The position numbers and the translations under genes were made by a program. The notes below the pieces were generated by a model that made no database searches, had not been told where the DNA came from, and worked only from the letters and a program-made list of their open reading frames with translations. 64,000 bases of DNA from Gigantopelta aegis (Eukaryota > Mollusca > Gastropoda > Neomphalida > Peltospiridae): assembly GCF_016097555.1 (NCBI RefSeq), contig NC_054703.1:3775751-3839750 (forward strand), written 5' to 3'. This document shows positions 20,410 to 32,265 of the stretch, in pieces (the first letter of the stretch is position 1; each line of letters opens with the position of its first letter).

Positions 20410-20929
20410 ATTTTGTAATACCGAGCAGATACTAGCAGCCACTTCATAGCAGCCAATTATGCTAGCAGCCAATTTCAGCAGACCCGCATGGCGACGTTCT
20501 AAACACCGGACTTGTACACCTTTTATAATGTGTGTTGTGGGGTGGTCTATACGAAACTAGCTGGACATCCTATATTACCGTAGTACAGAAGGATTTTTAA
20601 AGTGATACTGCAGATATTATAACAGTGCTTAATAAAACGGTTAAGTTGTATTTATACGGATATTAGTAACAATAAGACTGTCAAAATGAGTCTTGGTTGT
20701 TATTTTGTTTTTGTGTTGTTTTTATATAAAGATACTCTTTAAAACTCTAAAATTCTTAAGTTGTAGTGAATAATAAAAATTAGCATAGCAGTGTGTTTAA
20801 AAGTGTGAAATACAGGTAACAATCGAAAGCCGTACGAGTCCGATGTTTAGAACGTCGACATGAGTGTCTGCTGAAATCGGCTGCTAGCGTAATTGGCTGC
20901 TAGAAATTGACTGCTCGGTTTTTATAATG
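20410..20929. mobile_element. TIR element with about 105-bp arms
   Basis: The left arm (20410-20517) and the reverse complement of the right arm (20832-20929) share ACCGAGCAG, CTAGCAGCCAATTATGCTAG-like, TTTCAGCAGAC, GACGTTCTAAACA(C/T)CGGAC and GTAC in the same order. The arms contain their own small repeats of TAGCAGCCA. The 315-bp middle is AT-rich and non-coding, so it is a non-autonomous fold-back or MITE-like element. Flanking duplication is not clear. Confidence 0.75.
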
Positions 20930-20944
20930 CAACAATAGCCCAAC

Positions 20945-21136
20945 CGTACTATTTTTAGCCCAGTGGGCGCCCGCCAAAAGTGTTCCACTTTCAAAATACC
21001 GGGTTTATTTTTAACTTGGAAAAGCCAGTGTAGTGAAACCAATTCGGAGTGCGGCGTCTTATATGCACCAAACGTAATGGGATTTTCTGTTCTATATGCT
21101 TAAATAATAAAAATATTTCAGGGAATGCCGCTTTAA
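20945..21136 (+). repeat. Dispersed repeat ending in TTAAAGCGGCA, copy 2
   Basis: This is the opposite-orientation match to 6246-6437. It is better preserved at the right end (ATGCCGCTTTAA). It abuts the TIR element on its left without a clear boundary. Confidence 0.7.
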
Positions 21137-21528
21137 AATATATTTATTGCCCCAGATATTTATAAAATTAATGACAGAATAAATATATAATAAAAGAGAA
21201 ATTAAACAGATAGACCAAGAGAAAAGAAGAAAAGAAAAATTAATATTTCCAAATATAGAAAACAAACGTTATTGGCTTTTAGGATCAAAAAAACAAAAAA
21301 ACAAAACAAACAACAACAAACACACTAACAGTATGTGTCTTATATTGGAGTTATTTTTAACTATTAAGGCTAAATTTAATTGTTTAGACATCTTTGCCAA
21401 GATGCCCAGTTTTCATCAAACTCTTTATGTGAACAGTTGTATAGAGTATGTATTTCTCTGTTTGTAATTTATTTGTAATTACATTTTTAATTCCAGTTAT
21501 ATGAAGTATATTCTTTTGAAGTTTTGTT
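21137..21528. other. AT-rich spacer, possibly LINE 3' UTR
   Basis: Lies downstream of the minus-strand LINE coding region and may include its 3' end. 21285-21325 is A-rich low complexity. No gene. Confidence 0.35.
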
Positions 21529-23135
21529 CTATATATATATGTATATATAATGCTTTACATTGACAATAAGCCAATTCACAAACTTATGATTTGTATGTAT
21601 GCTGCCAAATAGAACCATACTTTTATCAAGTTGAATATATTCGTCTTTTTGCTGTAACCATTGCTCTATAGTTTTCCAAAGTTCACTGACTTTAGGACAA
21701 TAATGAAACAAGTGTTGCAATGTTTCTGGTTGCTGATTACAAAAGTTACAAGTACTGGAAGCAATATACTTTATTTTATATAAAAAACACTTTGTTGGTA
21801 TAATCCTATGTAAAATGTGGTACTGAAACCACAGTAGAATTGGGTCTTTCAAAATCATAAATGGCAGTCTATAATACTTTGCCCTTTTTGAAGTAGGAAA
21901 ACAGCATCCTTCACGGGAATATTCCAATTGTGATGTAGGAACTACAGTAGCATTATTCAGTGCTTTATATATTTCTCTACTTCCCGATTTGTTTTTCGCA
22001 AGAAGCTTTATTTTCGAAGGAAATACTCGATGTTTAAGCACATCGTATGTTTGTTTATTTAAATGTGTTTTGCTTCGTATAAATAATTTGATTTCACATA
22101 TTAAAAATGCATATTCTCAAAAAATTGATTGTATATTATATTTTGTATTAAAAGTGTTATAATCCATAAATTGCCCTTGGCTATCTAGTAAATCATATAA
22201 AAATATAGCGCCTTTTTATTTTATTGAGTAAGCAAAATATTCAGCATACTCTCATGTATGATAAATTACTATTATCAAATATTTTCTATGCGGGCAGACC
22301 CAAATTGGCCAACCTCTAAAATTGCTCAGGTCAGTTCATTGATTAATCAAATGAAACTTGGTTGCAACTGACTGACACTCTACTCTGTCCCAGATAACGT
22401 TGTTTTAACGCATGCCATGATCCATCTTCTGTATTTAGTGTTGTGTAATTGTTGAATGACCCCTTTCATGTGAGTTACTGCAGTAAGCATCTAAATAATA
22501 GCATTGGGTTAAGATGCCAAGTTGGACACGAACACATTTAGTTACTCACTTAAAGTATTTAGCCCTGCAATGATGCCAATGTAGTTTGTAAGCTCAGAAG
22601 ATATATAAATGTTTGTTTGTTTCTTTGTTTGTTATCAATTTGAAAGTTTACTTGTTCAGCAAGAGGTTTTTTTCCCCCTCTTTTTTTTTTTTAGCAAAAT
22701 ACAAGTTAACAAATATTTAAGTAATACACGTTTCCATGACAATATGCAATATAATGTTGCTTGTATATATAATAGTAATCATCTTTTGAAGATCATCTGT
22801 TGTCTGTGAGGCAAATACAGTACAATCAGCATAAATTATAACAAATAAAAACAAATATTTAAGTAATACACGTTTCCATGACAATATGCAATATAATGTT
22901 GCTTGTATATATAATAGTAATCATCTTTTGAAGATCATCTGTTGTCTCTGAAACAAATACAGTACAATCAGCATAAATTATAACAAATAAAAACAAATAT
23001 CTTCAGATGTATATAGTCAAAAAATCCCTTAATTCAATGATTATATAAATCATTTATGTGCATACAAAATAAACAAATTGATAATGTTTCACCTTGCATC
23101 AGTCCAGCATTGCAGTCAAAAGATGATTGGTATTC
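21529..23135 (-). mobile_element. Degenerate LINE (non-LTR retrotransposon) remnant
   Basis: Reading leftwards on the minus strand: near 23115-23040 an RT palm motif (SSFDCNAGLMQGETLS...HINDL), then YADCTVFVSETTDDLQK (the FADD active-site box, with the second Asp replaced by Cys), and at 22041-21529 a C-terminal region WFQYHILHRIIPTKCFLYKI followed by CNFCNQQPETLQHLFHYC...LW, the zinc-knuckle type found after RT in many LINEs. The pieces are in the correct order but separated by decayed DNA and a tandem duplication, so the copy is dead. The 5' side stops near 23135 beside telomere-like repeats. The clade is not certain; it differs from the RNase H LINE at 16.6 kb. Confidence 0.8.
22711..22994 (-). 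repeat. 142-bp tandem duplication inside the LINE RT domain
   Basis: The segment beginning AAATATTTAAGTAATACACG at 22711 repeats at 22853. Both copies contain the YADC box, so the duplication happened after the second catalytic Asp was lost, or the two copies were homogenised. Confidence 0.9.
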
Positions 23136-23143
23136 TATTCTAA

Positions 23144-23216
23144 CCTCTAACCCTAACCCTAACCCATCCCCAACCCCTAACCCTAACCCTAACCCCTAAC
23201 CCTAACCCTAACCCTG
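23144..23216. repeat. Interstitial telomeric repeat block (CCCTAA)n
   Basis: About eleven CCCTAA or near-CCCTAA units (with CCCCTAA and CCCATCC variants), equivalent to TTAGGG on the minus strand. This is the telomere repeat known for molluscs and most bilaterians. It sits exactly between the 5'-truncated LINE and the first macrosatellite unit. Confidence 0.95.
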
Positions 23217-26200
23217 GGTTTATTGGAAACATGTTGTAATGTTATTGGCATCCAGCTGACGACAATTATTCTCTTTAATTTAGTCATTAAAAAGTGTATA
23301 TTGGAAATAGGCTACAATTAATCACAGGTAGGTTAGAATAATCTCTTTAATTTAGTCATTAAAAAGTGTGTATTAGAAATATGCTACAATTAATCATAGG
23401 TAGGTTAGAATGAACTCTTTTATTTAGTCATTAAACAAGCTACTGGAAACATGCTACAATTAATGATAGATATTGACGACAATCTCTCTAATTTAGTCGT
23501 TATAAAGGCTCTGTTGGAAACTTGCTATTAATGGTAGGTAACCGAGGACGAAAATCTCTTTAGTTTAGTCATTAAAAGGACTGTATTGAAAACCTGCTAG
23601 AGGCCGCCATAAAGAGGGTTGCCACTCCCAGACTAGGTTACTAAATCAAAACTAGCACCAGGCAAAGCTAATTAGAATAAGTACAGCTGTGACGTCATGC
23701 ACAGTGATAACAGTGATGATATCGGGTGTTCCTGAGAGATGAGCACATCCAGCCCTACCAATGGCACCCGTCATGAGTATTGCCATGACAACTGTCTAAT
23801 CTGTCACTCTTCTAAAACGATGAAAACAAAACAAATGTGCAATAATTTCACCAAAGAGATGAAAAAGTATGATTGCAAGTCATCACAGTTGTATTTATTC
23901 CACGCTGTCCTGTGCTAGTTTTGATTTTGTAAACTCAGCTGAGAGTGGCAGTCCTCTGAGCTATGCAGGACGGATGTATTGTCCAGTAAAGGATCTAATC
24001 GGGAGTGGCAGTCCTCTGAATTGTGCTGAGCAAGACGGATGTATTGTGCAGTAAAGGATCTACTCCGGAGCGGCTGTCCCCTGAGCTATGAAAGAAGGAT
24101 GTATTGTGCAGTAAAGGATCTATTCGGGAGTGGCTGTCCTCGTATAGATGAGGCACTTTACAGAGATTCACGGAACCACCCACTATTTCGACGAGACACT
24201 CTGCTTTTACTATTTCTGTCACAGTAACATATATTTTTGACAAATTTCCAACTGGTTTTCTGCATTTCGGTTGTAAACGAAGAATATTTGCAAAACATCT
24301 TAAGAATAATTCAATCCAATACGTAAAGTTATGATTTATAACCAATAACATATTAATCATAAACGATGAACTTTAACAATAACAACAAATACAAGTAATG
24401 GAATGATTTCATATAATTTTTTAAAATTAATTTGTGGTAGGTAAAGTGGCACTTCTACAATCATTAACATATATCACAATGTTTTCATCCAGCCTGCCTC
24501 TCTTCCCGTGCTGCTTGAAATGGGGATAATTAGTCACTGACATATATCAGTGTTTTCATGCAGCCTGCCTCCCCCCGTGCTGCTTGAAATGGGGATAATT
24601 AGTCACTGACATATATCACCGTGTTTTCATACAGACTGCCTCTCTCCCCGTGCTGCTTGAAATGGGGCTCATTAGCCTACCAGTCTTTGGACACGGTAAA
24701 AAAAAACCAGAAGAGAAAACAGACAGGCTGCCTGATTGCCTATCAATTGTATTGGAAACCTGCTACAATAAATGATGCACAGCAATAGTAGACAGCTGGG
24801 GACAATGTCTTTAATTTAATCTCTTTAATTTTGTCATTAAAATGGGTTTATTGGAAACATGTTGTAATGTTATTGGCATCCAGCTGACGACAATTATTCT
24901 CTTTAATTTAGTCATTAAAAAGTGTATATTGGAAATAGGCTACAATTAATCACAGGTAGGTTAGAATAATCTCTTTAATTTAGTCATTAAAAAGTGTGTA
25001 TTGGAAATATGCTACAATTAATCATAGGTAGGTTAGAATAATCTCTTTAATTTAGTCATTAAACAAGCTACTGGAAACATGCTACAATTAATGATAGATA
25101 TTGACGACAATCTCTCTAATTTAGTCGTTATAAAGGCTCTGTTGGAAACTTGCTATTAATGGTAGGTAACCGAGGACGAAAATCTCTTTAGTTTAGTCAT
25201 TAAAAGGACTGTATTGAAAACCTGCTAGAGGCCGCCATAAAGAGGGTTGCCACTCCCAGACTAGGTTACTAAATCAAAACTAGCACCAGGCAAAGCTAAT
25301 TAGAATAAGTACAGCTGTGACGTCATGCACATTGATAACAGTGATGCTATCGGGTGTTCCTGAGAGATGAGCACATCCAGCCCTACCAATGGCACCCGTC
25401 ATGAGTATTGCCATGACAACTGTCTAGTCTGTCACTCTTCTAAAACGATGAAAACAAAACAAATGTGCAATAATTTCACCAAAGAGATGAAAAAGTATGA
25501 TTGGAAGTCATCAGTTATATTTATTCCACGCTGTCCTGTGCTAGTTTTGATTTTGTAAACTCAGCTGAGAGTGGCAGTCCTCTGAGCTATGCAGGACGGA
25601 TGTATTGTGCAGTAAAGGATCTATTCGGGAGTGGCTGTCCTCGTATAGATGAGGCACTTTACAGAGATTCACAGAACCACCCACTATTTCGACGAGACAC
25701 TCTGGTTTTACTATTTCTGTCACAGTAACATATATTTTTCACAAATTTCCAACTGGTTTTCTGCATTTCGGTTGTAAACGAAGAATATTTGCAAAACATC
25801 TTAAGAATAATTCAATCCAATACGTAAAGTTATGATTTATAACCAATAACATATTAATCATAAACAATGAACTTTAACAATAACAACAAATACAAGTAAT
25901 GGAATAATTTCATATAATTTGTTTTTATTAATTTGTGGTAGGTAAAGTGGCACTTCTACAATCATTAACATATATCACAATGTTTTCATGCAGACTGCCT
26001 CTCTTCCCATGCTGATTGAAATGGGGATAATTAGTCACTAACATATATCACAATGTTTTCATGCAGACTGCCTCTCTTCCCATGCTGCTTGAAATGGGGA
26101 TAATTAGTCACTGATATATATCAGTGTTTTCATGCAGACTGCCTCTCTTCCCGTGCTGCTTGAAATGGGGATAATTAGTCACTGACATATATCACAGTGT

Positions 26201-27848
26201 TTTCATGCAGCCTGCCTCTCTCCCCGTGCTGCTTGAAATGGGGCTCATTAGCCTACCAGTCTTTGGACACTGGGTAAAAAGAAAACAGAAGAGAAAACAG
26301 ACAGGCTGCCTGATTGCCAATCAATTGTATTGGAAACCTGCTACAATAAATGATGCACAGCAATAGTAGACAGCTGGGGACAATGTCTTTAATTTAATCT
26401 CTTTAATTTTGTCATTAAAATGGGTTTATTGGAAACATGTTGTAATGTTATTGGCATCCAGCTGACGACAATTATTCTCTTTAATTTAGTCATTAAAAAG
26501 TGTATATTGGAAATAGGCTACAATTAATCACAGGTAGGTTAGAATAATCTCTTTAATTTAGTCATTAAAAAGTGTGTATTGGAAATATGCTACAATTAAT
26601 CATAGGTAGGTTAGAATAATCTCTTTAATTTAGTCATTAAACAAGCTACTGGAAACATGCTACAATTAATGATAGATATTGACGACAATCTCTTTAATTT
26701 AGTCGTTATAAAGGCTCTGTTGGAAACTTGCTATTAATGGTAGGTAACCGAGGACGAAAATCTCTTTAGTTTAGTCATTAAAAGGACTGTATTGAAAACC
26801 TGCTAGAGGCCGCCATAAAGAGGGTTGCCACTCCCAGACTAGGTTACTAAATCAAAACTAGCACCAGGCAAAGCTAATTAGAATAAGTACAGCTGTGGCG
26901 TCATGCACAGTGATAACAGTGATGCTATCGGGTGTTCCTGAGAGATGAGCATATCCAGCCCTACCCAATGGCACCCGTCATGAGTATTGCCATGACAACT
27001 GTCTAGTCTGTCACTCTTCTAAAACGTTGAAAACATAACAAATGTGCAATAGTTTCACCAAAGAGATGAAAAAGTATGATTGGAAGTCATCAGTTATATT
27101 TATTCCACGCTGTCCTGTGCTAGTTTTGATTCTGTAAACTCGGCTGGAAGTGGCAGTCCTATGAGCTATGCAGGACTGATGCACTGTCCAGTAAAGGATC
27201 TATTCGGGATTGGCTGTCACTATTTCTGTCACAGTAACATATATTTTAGACAAATTTCCAATTGGTTTTCTGCATTCTGCAAACGAAGAATATTTGCAAA
27301 ACATCTTAGGAATAATTCAATCCAATACGTAATGTTATGATTTATAACCAATATCATATTAATCATAAACAATGAACTTTAACAATAACAACAAATACAA
27401 GTAATGGAATGATTTCATATAAAAAATTAAAAAAAGTATTAATTTGTGGTAGGTAAAGTGGCACTTCTACAATCATTAACATATATCACAATGTTTTCAT
27501 GCAGACTGCCTCTCTTCCCATGCTGCTTGAAATGGGGATAATTAGTCATTGACACATATCACAATGTTTTCATGCAGAATGCCTCTCTTCCCGTGCTGTT
27601 TGAAATGGGGATAATTAGTCACTGGCATATATCAGAATGTTTTCGTGCAGACTGCCTCTCTTCCCGAGCTGTTTGAAATGGGGATAATTAGTCACTGACA
27701 TATATGACAATGTTTTCGTGCAGACTGCCTCTTTTCCTGTGCTGTTTCTAATGGGGATAGTTAGTCATTGACATATATCACAATGTTTTCTTGCAGACTG
27801 CCTCTCTTCCCTTGCTGTTTGAAATGGGGATAATTAGTCAATGACATA
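23216..27848 (+). repeat. Macrosatellite, three units of about 1.6 kb
   Basis: Units start at GGGTTTATTGGAAACATGTT: 23216, 24844 and 26422 (spacing 1628 and 1578). Each holds, in order: (a) four or five copies of a roughly 73-bp sub-repeat with CTCTTTAATTTAGTCATTAA; (b) a mostly unique part with CTAGAGGCCGCCATAAAGAG; (c) a roughly 60-bp sub-repeat with AGTAAAGGATCTATTCGGGA, three or four copies in unit 1 and one in units 2 and 3; (d) a roughly 73-bp sub-repeat with CAGACTGCCTCTCTTCCC, three copies in unit 1, four in unit 2, and five or more in unit 3. Open frames occur but shift between units and are not conserved as protein. Unit 3 is cut by the Tc1-like element at 27849. Confidence 0.95.
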
Positions 27849-27850
27849 TA

Positions 27851-29481
27851 CATATGGAAATAAATTAAGCAACACCTAATTCATAAATCTATAATTCTGT
27901 GAATTAAGAAAACAGAGCATTTTCCTGAATGATATATTGACATATGGCATCTTGCTGAATAGCATGACTTTCGTGGAGATATTAAATGCACATGCAACGA
28001 TGAACAATGCACGTGAAATGTCATACCCTCAACAGTGTTGAAATCAAGTTTGTAATGATTACATGTCACACTCTCTCCTGTCAGTTTACATTGAATATTC
28101 AGTACCATAATTGTCATGGCACGTCGTAAGTTGTCAGGCTATAAGGTGGCAAATTATTGGCATGAGAAATGCAGGAATGTCCCTCAGACAAATTGGATGT
28201 TAACTTGGGCGCAATATTTCCATCATTTCAAGACTGTTGAACAAACACAGGGCTACCAATGATGTTAAAGATCGTCCAAGACCTGGCAGACCCCGTAAGA
28301 CAACAATAAGAGAGGATAGAGCATTGTTGAGACTTGTTAGGCGTCATTCATGGGACTCAGGCACATCTTTAAAACAACAGTGGTTACCAGGGAGAGCCAT
28401 TTCCTACAGGACCGTCAGGAATCGGCTGAAAACAGCAGGATACAGGGCCAGAAGACCCATCAAGCATATAAAACTGTCTCCAGCTCACAAAGCAGCACGA
28501 TTTGTCTGGTGTAATCAACGTGTTCGCTGGAACATTGCATCATGGCGGAGGGTTCACTTTTCCGATGAGAGTTGTTTCTTATTGCATATGGTGGATGGTC
28601 GTACACGCATCTGGAGACAAAGGAACACAGCCATGGTTCCCCATAATATCCAGGAGACGGTTCCCTTTGTGGGAGGGTCAGTCATGGTATGGGGATGCAT
28701 TTCCTTGGGTTGCAAGATGGACCTCATCACCAGCACGGGAAGAGAGGCATTCTGCATGAAAACATTGTGATATGTGTCAATGACTAATTATCCCCATTTC
28801 AAGCAGCATGGGAAGAGAGGCAGTCTGCATGAAAACATTGTGATATATGTTAATGATTGTAGAAGTGCCACTTTACCTACCCTAATGGGCCTCAGTATCA
28901 ACAGGAGATCCTTGAGAGAGCTGTTGTCCCCCATTTTGATAATCATCCTCTAGCCACAAGACCCATCTTCATGCATGACAATGCCAGGCCTCACAGAGAA
29001 CATGCTGTCACCCAGTTCTTGCAACAGAATGCTGTTGAGACCATTCCATCGCCAGCCATGAGTCCAGATCTCAATCCCATTGAGCATCTGTGGGACATTT
29101 TAGGCCGTCGTGTTCGACAGAGAGACCCACCTGTCCAGACTCTCAATGAATTGACTGCTGCTTTGCGTGATGATTGGAACAGGATTCCTCAAAATCAAAT
29201 CCAGAGATTGATCCAAGGAATGACGAGGCGTCTTGAAGCAGTTGTTTGTGTGCAGGGAGGTTACACGAGATACTGATGGAAAGTCAGTATTTGGACTTGA
29301 CAGACATTGTTCTTCAATTTCGTGAACCAGATGTGTGCATGGTACTGACAGTTAAGTCTGTGCAACAACAGTGAAATTCGTAATGTTTTTGAATGAAATG
29401 GAAGTCATTTTCCAAATTCGTACCATCTTCAAATAAACCACATTATGTCATTGTATTATTGGCTATGTTTCTCCTCATCCC
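27851..29481 (+). mobile_element. Tc1-like (DD34E) transposon, degenerate, right end in the gap
   Basis: The left end CATATGGAAATAAATTAAGC follows a TA at 27849-27850. The transposase starts at ATG 28116 (MARRKLSG..). A short deletion breaks frame near 28139, after which come the HTH parts ..IISRLLNKHRATNDVKDR, the GRPRK hook (PRPGRPRKTT), ISYRTVRNRLKTAGYRARRP, the catalytic HFSDESCF, VMVWGCIS, then after a foreign patch HDNARPH (second Asp) and SPDLNPIEHLWDIL. There are 34 residues between the last Asp and the Glu, which is the Tc1 DD34E signature. The C-terminus ends GGYTRY at 29273. The right terminal repeat is not visible and must lie in or beyond the N gap. The element is inactive: frameshift, patch replacement and possibly truncation. 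Confidence 0.93.
28731..28881 (-). repeat. 151-bp perfect inverted copy of macrosatellite DNA inside the transposase
   Basis: By direct base-by-base comparison, 28731-28881 is the exact reverse complement of 27448-27598 (151/151, no gaps). It includes variants specific to that macrosatellite unit (GACACATATC and GCAGAATGCC). It replaces the few codons normally found between the ..KMDLIT and GPQYQQEILER parts of the transposase. Confidence 0.95.
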
Positions 29482-29681
29482 NNNNNNNNNNNNNNNNNNN
29501 NNNNNNNNNNNNNNNNNNNNNNNNNNNNNNNNNNNNNNNNNNNNNNNNNNNNNNNNNNNNNNNNNNNNNNNNNNNNNNNNNNNNNNNNNNNNNNNNNNNN
29601 NNNNNNNNNNNNNNNNNNNNNNNNNNNNNNNNNNNNNNNNNNNNNNNNNNNNNNNNNNNNNNNNNNNNNNNNNNNNNNNNN
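29482..29681. other. Assembly gap (200 N)
   Basis: Exactly 200 undetermined bases. It sits between the Tc1-like element and the 104-bp satellite, where the assembly evidently failed on repeats. Confidence 1.
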
Positions 29682-32265
29682 CATCCGACAGCTGACGATT
29701 AATTGATCAATGTGCTCTAGTGGTGTCATAAAACAACAATAAACTCCAGGTATATAGCTACATGTCAAAATTACCAAATGGTTGGCATCCGACAGCTGAC
29801 GATTAATTGATCTGCTCTAGTGGTGTCATAAAACAACAATAAACTCCAGGTATATAGCTACATGTGAAAATTACCAAATGGTTGGCATCCGACAGCTGAC
29901 GATTAATTGATCAATGTGCTCTAGTGGTGTCATAAAACAACAATAAACTCCAGGTATATAGCTACATGTGAAAATTACCAAATGGTTGGCATCCGACAGC
30001 TGACGATTAATTGATCAATGTGCTCTAGTGGTGTCATAAAACAACAATAAACTCTAGCTATATAGCACATGTCAAAATTACCAAATGGTTGGCATCCGAC
30101 AGCTGATTATATCAATGTGCTCTACATGTATATAGCTAAATGTGAAAATTACCAAATGGTTGGCATCCGACAGCTGACGATTAATTGATCGATGTGCTCT
30201 AGTGGTGTCATAAAACAACAATAAACTCCAGGTATATAGCTACATGTCAAAATTACCAAATGGTTGGCATCCGACAGCTGACGATTAATTGATCAATGTG
30301 CTCTAGTGGTGTCATAAAACAACAATAAACTCTAGCTATATAGCTACATGTCAAAATTACCAAATGGTTGGCATCCGACAGCTGATGATTAATTGATCAA
30401 TGTGCTCTAGTGGTGTCATAAAACAACAATAAACTCCAGCTATATAGCTACATGTCAAAATTACCAAATGGTTGGCATCCGACAGCTGACGATTAATTGA
30501 TCAATGTGCTCTAGTGGTGTCATAAAACAACAATAAACTCTAGCTATATAGCTACATGTGAAAATTACCAAATGGTTGGCATCCGACAGCTGACGATTAA
30601 TTGATCAATGTGCTCTAGTGGTGTCATAAAACAACAATAAACTCCAGCTATATAGCTACATGTCAAAATTACCAAATGGTTGGCAGACAGCTATTATTGA
30701 TCAATGTGCTCTAGTGGTGTCATGTATATAGCTAATGTCAAAATTACCAAATGGTTGGCATCCGACAGCTGACGATTAATTGATCAGTGGTGTCATGTGC
30801 TCTAGTGGTGTCATAAAACAACAATAAACTCCAGGTATATAGCTACATGTCAAAATTACCAAATGGTTGGCATCCGACAGCTGACGATTAATTGATCAAT
30901 GTGCTCTAGTGGTGTCATAAAACAACAATAAACTCCAGGTATATAGCTACATGTCAAAATTACCAAATGGTTGGCATCCGACAGCTGACGATTAATTGAT
31001 CGATGTGCTCTAGTGGTGTCATAAAAACAACAATAAACATGTCCCAGGTATATGAGCTAGTGGTGTCATGTATATAGCTAAAAAATTACCAAATGGTTGG
31101 CATCCGACAGCTGACGATTAATTGATCAATGTGCTCTAGTGGTGTCATAAAACAACAATAAACTCTAGCTATATAGCTACATGTGAAAATTACCAAATGG
31201 TTGGCATCCGACAGCTGACGATTAATTGATCAATGTGCTCTAGTGGTGTCATAAAACAACAATAAACTCTAGCTATATAGCTACATGTGAAAATTACCAA
31301 ATGGTTGGCATCCGACAGCTGACGATTAATTGATCGATGTGCTCTAGTGGTGTCATAAAACAACAATAAACTCTAGCTATATAGCTACATGTCAAAATTA
31401 CCAAATGGTTGGCATCCGACAGCTGACGATTAATTGATCAATGTGCTCTAGTGGTGTCATAAAACAACAATAAACTCTAGCTATATAGCTACATGTCAAA
31501 ATTACCAAATGGTTGGCATCCGACAGCTGATGATTAATTGATCAGTGCTCTAGTGGTGTCATAAAACAACAATAAACTCTAGCTATATAGCTACATGTCA
31601 AAATTACCAAATGGTTGGCATCCGACAGCTGACGATTAATTGATCGATGTGCTCTAGTGGTGTCATAAAACAACAATAAACTCCAGGTATATAGCTACAT
31701 GTGAAAATTACCAAATGGTTGGCATCCGACAGCTGACGATTAATTGATCAATGTGCTCTAGTGGTGTCATAAAACAACAATAAACTCTAGCTATATAGCT
31801 ACATGTGAAAATTACCAAATGGTTGGCATCCGACAGCTGACGATTAATTGATCAATGTGCTCTAGTGGTGTCATAAAACAACAATAAACTCTAGCTATAT
31901 AGCTACATGTGAAAATTACCAAATGGTTGGCATCCGACAGCTGACGATCTAATTGATCAATGTGCTCTAGTGGTGTCATGGTGTCATAAAACAACAATAA
32001 ACTCCATATAGCTACATGTGAAAATTACCAAATGGTTGGCAACAACAATAAACTCTAGCTATATAGCTCTAGCTATTATAAATGGTTGGCATCCGACAGC
32101 TGACGATTAATTGATCAATGTGCTCTAGTGGTGTCAAAAACAACAATAAACTCTAGCTATATAGCTACATGAAAATTACCAAATGGTTGGCATCCGACAG
32201 CTGATGATTAATTGATCAATGTGCTCTAGTGGTGTCATAAAACAACAATAAACTCTAGCTATATG
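29682..32265 (+). repeat. 104-bp satellite, about 24 copies, derived from a SINE/LINE tail
   Basis: The unit contains CATGTCAAAATTACCAAATG, GGCATCCGACAGCTGACGAT, TCAATGTGCTCTAGTGGTGT and CATAAAACAACAATAAACTC. The same order of phrases forms the 3' tail of the SINEs at 6769, 13455 and 48048. Two monomer classes alternate (CCAGGTATATAG and CTAGCTATATAG; ATGTCAAA and ATGTGAAA). Rearranged and partial units occur at 30100, 30680-30800, 31020-31080 and 31960-32090. Confidence 0.97.

Noticed and set aside
23869-27340. Recurring 60-120-codon frames in the macrosatellite (STLSCASFDFVNSAESGSP type)
   Set aside because: They change frame and length between the three units and show no sign of protein-level conservation.
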